DNA from: Isoetes taiwanensis
Taxonomy: Eukaryota > Streptophyta > Lycopodiopsida > Isoetales > Isoetaceae
DNA length: 64,000 nucleotides
Assembly: GCA_021234155.1 (NCBI GenBank)
Contig: JAJEKV010000061.1
Span: 3,001,950 to 3,065,949 of the forward strand
Direction: 5' to 3'
Below are positions 54,324 to 64,000 of the stretch, one piece after another (the first letter of the stretch is position 1; each line of letters opens with the position of its first letter). A model generated the notes under the pieces. That model searched no databases and had not been told where the DNA came from. It worked only from the letters and a program-made list of their open reading frames with translations. A program made the position numbers and the translations under genes.

Positions 54324-55389
54324 GGTCAATTGTACTTATTCCGTATTGTGTTTAATGTGGATTTGTGAGTAGTGTAGAATATCCTTTCTTCTCACTTCCT
54401 TATGGGAATTTTGCCTATAAATTTAGTTGTGTGTGATGTCACAACAGCTTATGTATTGAATAATAAAAAATTAAAACAGTTGTATTTTTTGGATCGTCTA
54501 GATTGCACAAAATTGCAATATGAATCAATTGTTACATTTTTTACCTCCATCTTTCCTCATTTTATTCATAATTTCAGTAGCAATCTAGGCTAGATAGAGT
54601 CTTTTGCTTTCTAATGAAGGGGTTTTTACGATCTGTAATGATTTCCAGTGGAAACGATTCAAACTTCAATGTCATCTATGAGAGCTTGAACAAATCATTA
54701 TTTGCCAACTTGAGGTAGCTTCGATCTCTTTTTTACTTATTCATTATTCTCATCCATGCAACACACATTTCTAGATTACATTCTATGGACCAGAAAATAA
54801 AGCAAATCATCTAGCAATGAGATTGTTGCAGAACTGCCGAGCTGTGAAATTAATTACTTCCCTGGCCATCATTTCTACAGGACAGCGAAAACAACTTACT
54901 AAGGAATTTCTAAATCTTAGCAAATGTACATCTGCAGCATGGTGAACATCAGAAACTATTAATGTGCCCATTTGCCATGCCAAGTACTCCTGGCCACTAA
55001 GAGGATCGTACATATCCTAGCAACATTACAATATTCGGTTATCTTCCAGAGGTTTCTGATTGTGTAGCACACACAATTTCAACTATAGAAGTGTTGGAAT
55101 CAAACTGCCTTAGATACACCAACTGACAATGTGCAGCATACTGCACAATTGCTTTTATAGTTTTGAGTAAGTCATGTTCTTCCTTCGGCCCATTAGTCCA
55201 TGCAGTTCCATCAATGCCTGCAGAATATGATCCATACACATATACTTTGCGAAAGATTTAGAACCATCAACTTGCTACTTCTGACTTAGCTAAAAGCCTA
55301 CCGACTCCAACTACAGAAAATATTTAGTTTCTCTTCAACCAGCGCCATATGCCATGTATCAAAATATACTGGACAATAGCTATGCAAAC
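54324..55389. other. Intergenic; copy of a dispersed repeat and weak minus-strand frames
   Basis: 54546-54740 (CAGTAGCAATCTAGGCT..., CAGTGGAAACGATTCAAACT...) is repeated at 62787-62980. Minus-strand frames at 54807-55240 and 55298-55567 look coding in composition (GIDGTAWTNGPKEEHDLLKT), but I do not recognise them. Part of this sequence recurs near 63560-63700, so they may be remnants of one duplicated gene. Confidence 0.4.
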
Positions 55390-56784
55390 CGAGACTGGCT
55401 TTGGGGAGAATTCGAAATTCATGACTAGCAACAGTAGGCAATTCTGACTGATGACCACTGGAGAACCTGGAAGTATAAACCAAAAGTGAAGTTTCGTGGT
55501 CGGGCAATCGATAAGAGAATGGTCTATGACCATTACCCACAAAGGAACCGCCAATTGGAATGAACATAAGTGGAATTTAATCGAGGCGGCAGAATGCACA
55601 TCCGCCTATACAAAAGGGCAAAATGCTATTCGGACAAGATTGACAAGTTAAATATCAACGACAAGTGCGGGGATTTTACCTTAATATCCCGAATGGGAAG
55701 AGTAAATGAAACCATGATGCCCAAAAACACATCCTGCGGCCAGTGCATATTTTATTTTAAAAGGGCGAGTGGAAAAACTATGCTCGTGTCATTAATGTGC
55801 CATGCCATTGTAGAATCATCTCATCAATCCATCCGGTGCTTTTGCAAACAAACAAATTTACACTCTCTCGAGGTCCAAATATTAAATAAATGAACCAAGG
55901 CCCAATGTTATATGAAATATTATAATCTTAGTTCCCTATACCATACAGTGAGTCGGCTAATTATAAAAGATTATACTGGCGATGCATTCAGAGATAAGAG
56001 TATGTTTCTGAATGACAAGGAGTTGATGTAAGGAGGATCAAATGCTAGGCAAAGCCGGATCTTTGAATACAATTACTCCAATTTGAGTAAAGACATGGTC
56101 AAAATACTTTCATTCAGGTTGTTGTTCATTTCTAAGACATTAAAGCTACTAAAAGAGGTTCATGTCAGCCTGCAAAGCCTTGGCAATGCTGCCGTATTTT
56201 CTGCATATTCCTAAATTACACACACTGTAGATTTTAACAGTGGGATACCATTTTATCAGCATCGTACATTCTTTCTTGCCTACTTAGGACTGTATGTCTA
56301 CTGTCTTGGATGTGAATTCTGTTAAATATACAGCATCCTCAAGCAACTCTTGCTTGCAAAGATTCCATGAGCAATAGGATCAAGCAAGTGGTAGCCTTTA
56401 TGACTACATTTTGTTCTCTGAAATAACAGCATTGCTGCAACATTCTGCCAACATTGGCACCATGATACTTTGCACTGACATCGTACAGTTATAGGAGAAA
56501 TGAAATCCATATTCAAGTTTGTTGGTTTGTTTTAGAAAATTAGTTTGCAAATGGATCTGAATCTGCAGATCCAATGTGCCAAGCCTTAGAATATGGTTTA
56601 GCATTACGTTGTACATTCACCCGTATGAAAAAGGTCAATGGTCGAGCCACAGTTAGAAACCAACTAAGCATCACGTTTACTTAGTTCAAACTTTTTTGCT
56701 GCTAACACTTCTCAGTACAAACATCCTTCTGCCATCAACTCTAGGTGGAAACTACAGCATAGCCTTGCACCTGACATACATCAA

Positions 56785-57280
56785 TTGCGACATCTAGAAA
56801 TAATGGAGAATGTAGTTTCATGGACTGCTATAATTACTGCCTGTGCTGAGCATGGCTATCTCAAGGAGGCCTTTCAATTGTTTAAGCAAATGCCTGAACA
56901 TGATCTAAGTTCTTATAATGTCATGATTACAGTTTATGGTCAAAATGGGCATCTGCAAGAAGCTTTTCAGTTGTCTGGAATTCAGAAGTTCAAGGAGGGC
57001 TATCATTATTTTGTTTCCATGGGCAAGGATTACTCTGTTACCTTAAAGGTGGAGCATTGTGTATGATTGATCTCTTTGGGCATGTTGCATGGATGAGGCT
57101 ACATCTTTGATAAACAATCTAATATTTTCAGCAGATATTACATCATGGACAACACTGCTTGGGTGCTGCAGAAACTATGCTAATTTGAAGTGGGAAAAAT
57201 ATACTGCAGATCACTTTCTTGAATTATATCTTGAGAACGATGCACCATATGCTTTGTTGTCAAATATCTATGCTGCTGAC
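56785..57280 (+). pseudogene. PPR (PLS-class) remnant, copy 1
   Basis: VVSWTAIITACAEHGYLKEA, FQLFKQMPEHDLSSYNVMIT and VYGQNGHLQEAFQL are P/L/S-type pentatricopeptide repeats. After a deletion come EGYHYFVSMGKDY and then, in another frame, DEATSLINNL, ITSWTTLLGCC and DAPYALLSNIYAA, the end of the repeats and the start of the E domain. These proteins act in organelle RNA editing or processing. This copy has lost repeats and shifted frame. Confidence 0.8.
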
Positions 57281-57719
57281 TAAGAAGCAAGCTAAGGCAG
57301 CAAATGTTCGCTATAGATCTCTATGCATCAGCATTACCTTTATGACGATGTCATGCAAAGGAAAGGAGGATACATAATTGGATGACCAACTGTAGAAAAA
57401 AGAGATATGAAAGATAAGTCGGCACCATCACCATGTATGATTGCAAAATAAATGGCTTACAAATAAGCCTGTCCGGCATTTAGAATCCTAAGACATGAGC
57501 AGATCCAGACAAAGAAATGCTTGGCCAATGCAGCTCCATGGCCCATCCGCAATATATATGGATTGCAATAATAAGAGTAGGATTTTAATATTGCGATTAG
57601 AGATATCACGCCTCCGATCCACGCATTTGAGCTGCTCTAAAACCTCAATTTCTGCCTCTGAGCCCTGTCTTTTTCAATAATCTAGTCCCAATTTTCAACC
57701 ATGTCCATGGTGCACTTTG

Positions 57720-58061
57720 TCATGGTTCCCACCATTGCCCTGCGAGGGGTAAAAAAGGAACAAAAAAGTAGTGAGTATAAAGTTCCATAGAGATATGGCC
57801 GAGAGTTTCTTCACGGGCTTCGAGGATTTTAATGATGCAAATACCATTGTTACAAGTGTTAATGCCTTCAAACGCACAAATTGCATTAAATGCCAACCGA
57901 CCGCACTTGATAATCCCCGCAGTTGAAGGCGGTAGATAGTTTATTGCCCATGTGGATAATAGGTTGCCTTGAGCGCTTAGGCTTCTCAAAAGTTGCAAAA
58001 GAAATACGTGTTTGAAATTCTTTGCAACATGACATCTTAGTGCTATTTTTCCAGCTACCAT
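57720..58061 (-). pseudogene. P450 N-terminal-side fragment, copy 1
   Basis: The minus frame, with GHISMELYTHYFFVPFL, matches the same stretch of copy 2 (60660-60940). There it leads on to a CYP72-clan block (VENWEQIIERQGSEAEIEVL). On its own this piece would not be recognisable. Confidence 0.5.
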
Positions 58062-59390
58062 ATTCCTCTAGAAGACTCATAGTTCGCCTGCACAACTAGA
58101 GACTGGCTTTGGGGAGAATTCGAAATTCATGACTAGCAACAGTAGGCAATTCGACCGATGACCACCGGAGAACACGGAAGTATAAACCAAAAGTGAAGTT
58201 TCATTGGTCGGGCAATCGATAAGAGAATGGTCTATGACTGCTACCCACAAAGAACCGCAATTGGAATGAACATAAGCTGGAATTTAATCGAGAGCGGCCA
58301 AATGCATTTTGCCGCCTATACAAAAGGGCAAAATGCTATTCAGGCAAGATTGACAAGTTAAATATCAACAGCAAGTGCAGGATTTTACCTTAATATCCTG
58401 AATGGGAAGAGTAAATGAAACCATGATGCCCAAAAACACATCCTGCCGTGCATATTTTATTTTAAAAGGGCGAGTGGAAAAACTATGCTCAGTTTCATTA
58501 ATGTGCCATGCCATTGTAGAATCATCTGTCAATCCATCTGGTGCTGTAAACAACAGTTTACACTCTCTGAGGTCCAAATATTAAATAAATGAACCAAGGC
58601 CCAGTGTTATATGAAATATTCTAATCTTAGTTCCCCATACCATACAGTGAGTCGGCTAATTATAAAAGATTACACTGGCGATGCATTCAGAGATAGAAGT
58701 ATGTTTCTGGATGATAAGGAGTTGATGTAAGGAGGATCAAATGCTAGGCAGCAGATGCTGAATACAATTACTCCAATTTGAGTAAAGACATGGTCAAAAT
58801 ACTTTCATTCAGGTTGTTGTTCATTTCTAAGACATTAAAGCTTCTAAAAGAGGTTCATGTCAGCCTACAAAGCCTTGGCAATGCTGCCCTATTTTTTGCA
58901 TATTCCTAAATTACACACACTGTAGATTTTAACAGTGGGATACCATTTTATCAGCATCGTACATTCTTTCTTGCCTACTTAGGACTGTATGTCTACTGTC
59001 TTGGATGTGAATTCTGTTAAATATACAGCATCCTCAAGCAACTCTTGCTTGCAAAGATTCCATGAGCAATAGGATCAAGCAAGTGGTAGCCTTTATGACT
59101 ACATTTTGTTCTCTGAAATAACAACGTTGCTGCAACATTCTGCCAACATTGGCACCATGATACTTTGCACTGACATCGTACAGTTATAGGAGAAATGAAA
59201 TCCATATTCAAGTTTGTTGGTTTGTTTCAGAAAATTAGTTTGCAAATGGATCTGAATCCGCAGATCCAATGTGCCAAGCCTTAGAATATGGTTTAGCATT
59301 ACGTTGTACATTCACCCGTATGAAAAAGGTCAATGGTCGAGCCACAGTTAGAAACCAACTAAGCATCACGTTTACTTAGTTCAAACTTTT

Positions 59391-60239
59391 TTGCTGCTAA
59401 CACTTCTCAGTACAAACATCCTTCTGCCATCATGGAAACTACAGCATAGCCTTGCACCTGACATACATCAATTGCGACATCTAGAAATAATGGAGAATGT
59501 AGTTTCATGGACTGCTATAATTACTGCCTGTGCTGAGCATGGCTATCTCAAGGAGGTCTTTCAATTGTTTAAGCAAATGCCTGAACATGATCTAAGTTCT
59601 TATAATGTCATGATTACAGTTTATGGTCAAAATGGGCATCTGCAAGAAGCTTTTCAGTTGCTTCAATCTATGCCACAAAGAGACATTGTCTCCTGGAATG
59701 CTATGCTTGGATTTGTTGATCCTGTCATTCACAATGCCCTTATTAATATGTACTAAGTGTGGTAATATTAAGAATGCTCAAGATGTTTTTGACAAGATGC
59801 CTGCAATAATAGCAGGATATGCTCATCATGGTCTGGGAGATAGAGCTTTAAATATTTTCCAACAAATGCAAATGAAAAGTTGGCGCTTGAACAAGTCATA
59901 TTTGTCGGCATTCTTGCCGCATGTAGTTATGCTTCCCCCCTTCATCGAGGGCTATCATTATTTTGTTTCCATGGGCAAGGATTACTCTGTTACCTTAAAG
60001 GTGGAGCATTGTGTATGATTGATCTCTTTGGGCATGTTGCATGGCTAGACGAGGCTACATCTTTGATAAACAATCTAATATTTTCAGCAGATATTACATC
60101 ATGGACAACACTGCTTGGGTGCTGCAAAAACTATGCTGATTTGAAGTGGGGAAAATATATTGCAGATCACTTTCTTGAATTATATCTTGAGAACGATGCA
60201 CCATATGCTTTGTTGTCAAATATCTATGTTCTTGACTAA
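59391..60239 (+). pseudogene. PPR (PLS-class) remnant, copy 2
   Basis: Longer than copy 1: it keeps MPQRDIVSWNAMLGF, NALINMY and, in the next frame, KCGNIKNAQDVFDKMP and GYAHHGLGDRALNIFQQMQ. VIFVGILAACSYAS follows, then a shift to LDEATSLINNL and ITSWTTLLGCCKNY. At least two frameshifts, and no DYW or intact E domain is seen. Confidence 0.8.
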
Positions 60240-60412
60240 GAAGCAAGCTAAAGGCAAAAATGTTCGCTATAGATCTCTATGCATCAGCATTACCTTTATG
60301 ACGATGTCATGCAAAGGAAAGGAGGATACATAATTGGATGACCAACTGTAGAAAAAAGAGATATGAAAGATAAGTCGGCACCATCACCATGTATGATTGC
60401 AAAATAAATGGC

Positions 60413-60940
60413 TTACAAATAAGCATGTCCGGCATTTAGAATCCTAAGACATGAGCAGATCCAGGACAACAAATGCTTGGCCAATGCAGATCCGTGGCCC
60501 ATCTCCAACATATATGGATTGCAATAATAAGAGTAGAATTTTAATATTGCGGTGTGAGATATCACATCTCCAGTCACGCATTTGAGCTGCTCTAAAACCT
60601 CAATTTCTGCCTCTGAGCCCTGTCTTTCAATAATCTGTTCCCAATTTTCAACCATGTCCATGGTGCACTTTGTCATGGTTCCCACCATTGCCTGCAGGAA
60701 GGAACAGAAAAAGTAGTGAGTATAAAGTTCCATAGAGATATGGCCGAGAGTATTCTTCACAGGCTTCAGGATTTTAATGATGCAGCGCTCATTGTTACAA
60801 GTGTTAATGCCTTCAAACGCACAAATTGCATTAAATGCCAACTGACCTGCACTTCCTGCAGTTGAAGCTGGTAGATAGTTTATTGCCCATGTGGATAATA
60901 GGTTGCCCTGAGCAGTTAGGCTTCTCAAAAGTTGCAGCAA
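60413..60940 (-). pseudogene. CYP72-clan P450 fragment, copy 2
   Basis: MVGTMTKCTMDMVENWEQII, SEAEIEVLEQLKCVTGDVIS and HTA are the region between helices C and E of CYP72-clan enzymes. Further on, in another frame, the heme-loop phrase GDGPRICIGQAF appears at about 60500-60470, joined without the helices in between. A rearranged, non-functional piece. Confidence 0.7.
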
Positions 60941-61253
60941 ATACCTGTTTCAGAATTCTTTGCAACAGGACATCTTAGTGCTATTTTCCCAGATACCATA
61001 TTCCTCTAGAAGAATCATAGTTCGCCTGCACAACTAGAGACAAACCAAATAAGCGCTGTTGTGGCTTTTGCAATACTCCTTTGGCAATTCTCTTCAAAAC
61101 TAGAGGAATTCTTGGTGTTTAGATATGGAAAACTTACAGTTTTCCTCAGGCAGTGGCCGGTGCATGACAAATAATTTCCCAATTTCTTAAGTTCAGAAAG
61201 TTCCAACTGAGATCTAACACTTTGGTTCTTATAAAAGTATACATAGTATTTCT

Positions 61254-61804
61254 CTACAGCCTCTCAAATATAATGGGCATGCCATGGTGTGGTTTCAAGA
61301 TGCATGTACCAGATGGATTCTGTATGTAGTTTGGGGAGATGCGAAACTTGAATCTAGAGAGAATAATGGCCAGTAGAATTTTAGCTTCCAGGACAGCAAA
61401 TGCTTGGCCAATGCAGATCCGTGGCCCATCTCCAAAGCGTACGAATGCCATTGGATGCTTGCATGCATGTGCTGCGAAAGATCTTGCTAGAAAGCATAAT
61501 TTGCTAAAAGCATTAACGCCCAAGTTAATAAAGTGGTGGATGTTGTCTGTGGATGTTGTCTCATGACCTGCAATATAGAATGTCTTGCACTCTTCGATCA
61601 ATTTCTCATCCCCAAACTTCCCATGACTCTTCTCACCAATAGCAACCTCTGTAGCATAAGTCCTAAACGATCATTTCCAAATTCACCATTATTTGCCGAG
61701 TTCCTTCTTGCTTTAACTATTTTTTCAAGTACAGAGTTCAGCTGTTTCTTCAAATTCCTTATTTGCAAATTACTTGGAATGGGAAGCAACCTGGAAAAGT
61801 TCAA
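61254..61804 (-). pseudogene. CYP72-clan P450, 3' half with an internal deletion
   Basis: Frame 61804-61598 has LLPIPSNLQIRNLKKQLNSV and LEKIVKARR. After a frameshift, LIEECKTFYIAGHETTST is helix I with its AGHETT oxygen-activation motif. About 80 residues with the ExxR helix are then missing, replaced by an unrelated stretch. FVRFGDGPRICIGQAFAVLE is an intact heme-binding loop, followed by SRFKFRISP and the end HHGMPIIFERL. Because ExxR is absent, the product cannot fold as a normal P450. A long intron replaced by short sequence is another reading, but I do not see the ExxR exon. Confidence 0.8.
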
Positions 61805-61823
61805 GATGTCAGCGCAAATTTAA

Positions 61824-62786
61824 AAGAACTTTACTCTCAACATTGAGCTGCTCCCAGCATGGGATGAAAACCTGAACATCATTAAATCTAATGCACTTTT
61901 ATGCCAATAGATGTGGAATTAAGTGATTATTTCTGATAATCCTTCTGATCACTCTTCTTTTAGAATTGAAGATTAATAGATTATAGATTATAGATTGCAT
62001 TATGAATAGTGATGGTATATTATAAAACCAGAAACAAGTATTGGCTGCAATATGGAAACAAGATCAGTGTGACGTGCTTAGCAATGATTTGGCATTTCTT
62101 AGGCTCGAAATGGGCGCCTATTTCTTATAATGATAGAGGGATTGTACAAGCAGGTCGTCAAGAGCACCATACCATCAATGCAATCTGCATACTCTATTGT
62201 GCCAACATGCATGTGGCACTGCTGCAAGTGATTTATTGTTTGGCACCACTGCAAGTGATTTATTGTTTGGCACCACCTAGCTCTGCACATTTTGCGGATG
62301 GGTTAATATCTAGACCACCAATATGGCACATTCTTTCAAACTAGCTGGGGAAGACCTTTAGGATCTAGATACTGCTACATCTCTGTAGCTTTTTCAGTTT
62401 CATAGGTTTGTGTGCATGCTTAATCCATATACAAGGTCTTTGATTCTGCAGAGAGGTATCAAGTGCTTCCAATCAGTGTTTTCAGTATGCACACACTCCA
62501 CTGCGATGAATATAAACCAGAACAATCATTTCCAATGGCAGTTCCAACATACAATGACCAGACACATCTTATAATTTATCCTTAGTCGTCCATATACTCT
62601 TTTGAAAGCACCAACATATTGCATGCATTAGGCCTCGGTTGAGCCATTTCAAAAACCCTTGAATGATTATAAGGCAGGGCAACAATAGCACGTTAACAAC
62701 CTACTTTTGACTGACGAAGTCACTATGCAGTAGCTTTAAGGCCTACGTGCTATGTAATCATATGACTTTTGTTTCTATTTTGTGGC
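61824..62786. other. Intergenic, with a short tandem repeat
   Basis: A 27-bp unit (CTGCAAGTGATTTATTGTTTGGCACCA) occurs twice at 62220-62275. No gene is seen. Confidence 0.5.
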
Positions 62787-64000
62787 ATCTTTCCACATTT
62801 CATTGATAATTTCAGTAGCAATTTAGGCTGCGTACACTCTTTGCTTTCTATTAAAGGAATTTTTACCATGTGCGATGATTTCCAGTGGAAACGATTCAAA
62901 CTTCAATGTCATCCATGAGAGCTTGAACAAATCATTATTTGCCAACTTGATGTAGGTTCTGGCTCTATCTTACTTATTCATTATTTCCATACATGTATCA
63001 TTCTTTGACTTTGGGAAGAAAATAATCCATGAAAGAAAATAGTCCTTTCAACAAATTGAGCGTGGCGCTCTCGACATGACCTCAATGCATTGTCTAATTT
63101 TGTCTACTGCTGCCCTACATATCTTAATCGTGAATTTCAGAGCAATCCTTGAAGAGCAGGTAAAATGTTTCTATGGACTTTAGAACTCCCCTTCACGAGA
63201 AGACCACCCGTATAAAAAAAGTCAATGGTGGAGACACAGTTACAAATGAGCTAAGCATGGCCTTTTTTTAGTTCAAACTTTTTTGCTGCTAAGACTTCTC
63301 AGTGCAAACATCCTTCTACCATGAATTCTAGCATCAGACATCCTTCTACCATCAGACATCTCATCGCTTGAAAATTTCTAATAATATTGGGTTTCTTTAG
63401 GAATTACGAACTCAAGTCCTAAACAAACTCACTTCATAGCATAGGCTTGCAGGTGACACACATCAATTGGAAGATCTAAAAATAATAGAGCACAGTATAA
63501 CACACAATGAGAAGTGGATCAAATAAATAATCTAGAACTGGAAGAATATGCTTTTATAGCATACAATTATTCCCTCAGCCCTTTGCTCCATGTAGTTTCA
63601 CAAATGGCTGCAGAATATGATCCATACACATACAGATGAACCATCAACTTCCTACTTCTGACCTAACTAAAACTCTATCAACTCCAAGTACAGATGTGTT
63701 TTTGGATACATTATCCTATTTCATCTTCATATGTGTTATTAACAATTGTCTTTCTAAAATTCCCTTGTCGTAAAATATTTAGTTTGTCTACTACATCAAA
63801 TGATTGCATGTCCATTGCAAAAACCATCTATATTTGTTGCAGGTCTCATAAAGGCGAAAATAAAGGAGACATCACCTCCAGTTCACAACGGAATTCTCTG
63901 ATTAAAGAATTAAAACTTAAAACTACCTTAATTATTTCTAAAGAAGACAACTTCTATTGTTACATCATCTGCATTCGCAGATCTTAGGAATTTAGTTTTT
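62787..64000. other. Intergenic, fragments of the duplicated unit
   Basis: 62787-62980 repeats 54546-54740. 63205-63330 and 63435-63490 repeat the sequence before the PPR remnants (56618-56790). 63560-63700 repeats 55165-55320. The order is partly conserved, suggesting a third, more decayed copy of the 54.5-57 kb region. No gene is seen up to the window edge. Confidence 0.5.

Larger units (their letters stand above)
55390..58098. repeat. Segmental tandem duplication, copy 1
   Basis: Starts with AGACTGGCTTTGGGGAGAAT and ends with GTTCGCCTGCACAACTAGAG; the next copy begins with the same start. It carries a PPR remnant on plus and P450 remnants on minus. Internal deletions distinguish it from copy 2, for example the missing PPR middle near 56970. 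Confidence 0.85.
58099..61037. repeat. Segmental tandem duplication, copy 2
   Basis: Collinear with copy 1 across its length, with many small substitutions and indels and about 230 bp more. It ends with CTGCACAACTAGAGA and leads into the P450 exons at 61254-61804. Fragments of the same unit recur at 63205-63330 and 63435-63490. Confidence 0.85.

Overview
The window is nuclear DNA of a land plant with a large, repeat-rich genome. The supporting genes are an EXORDIUM-type wall protein, a CYP72-clan cytochrome P450, PLS-class PPR repeats, an RPA1-like protein and short GT-AG introns. Placement in the ferns is only my impression; conifers or other large-genome plants are not excluded. There is no prokaryotic signature. 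Most of the 64 kb is transposable elements in nested layers.

Layout. 1-1783: 3' exons of an LRR gene resembling TONSOKU. 2276-3322: a short tandem repeat, a CT/CCCT microsatellite and a hairpin-rich repeat. 4489-8797: three or four LINE 3' ends in a head-to-tail series, each ending in a stem-loop and a microsatellite. 8885-20463: a minus-strand Ty3/gypsy chromovirus-like element split by a 7.06 kb L1-type LINE (9320-16376) flanked by a perfect 17-bp target-site duplication. 20680-25644: unrecognised minus-strand genes and a frameshifted histone H3-like gene, next to two inverted copies of a ~0.9 kb LTR (24242-25107 and 26326-27232). 27240-30560: two LINE fragments in opposite orientation meeting 3' end to 3' end. 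31222-32274: broken PIF/Harbinger transposase. 32964-36330: a small acidic ORF, a LINE ORF1-like relic, a hAT exon relic, a TA-flanked MITE and a LINE zinc-domain relic.

37545-38603 is the best-preserved host gene, an intact EXORDIUM-like gene with a TATA box; nested inverted repeats and a ~43-bp array lie upstream. 41843-48828 is an LTR element with ~3.5 kb LTRs, a PBS, a PPT and a ~3 kb internal region without recognisable coding: a LARD-like non-autonomous element, cut by LINE insertions. 49479-51960 is a decayed L1 holding a 148-bp retroposon with its own duplication. 52790-54323 is an intronless RPA1-like gene with one frameshift. 55390-61037 is a ~2.7-2.9 kb tandem duplication carrying PPR and P450 fragments, and a better P450 3' fragment follows at 61254-61804.

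Functionally, only EXORDIUM looks intact as a host gene, and the LRR gene looks intact in its visible part. The main unusual items are the LINE 3' stem-loop with apparent compensatory changes and variable microsatellite tails, and the cluster of unrecognised genes with the H3-like gene among gypsy remnants. All calls are from reading the sequence; no search was run.
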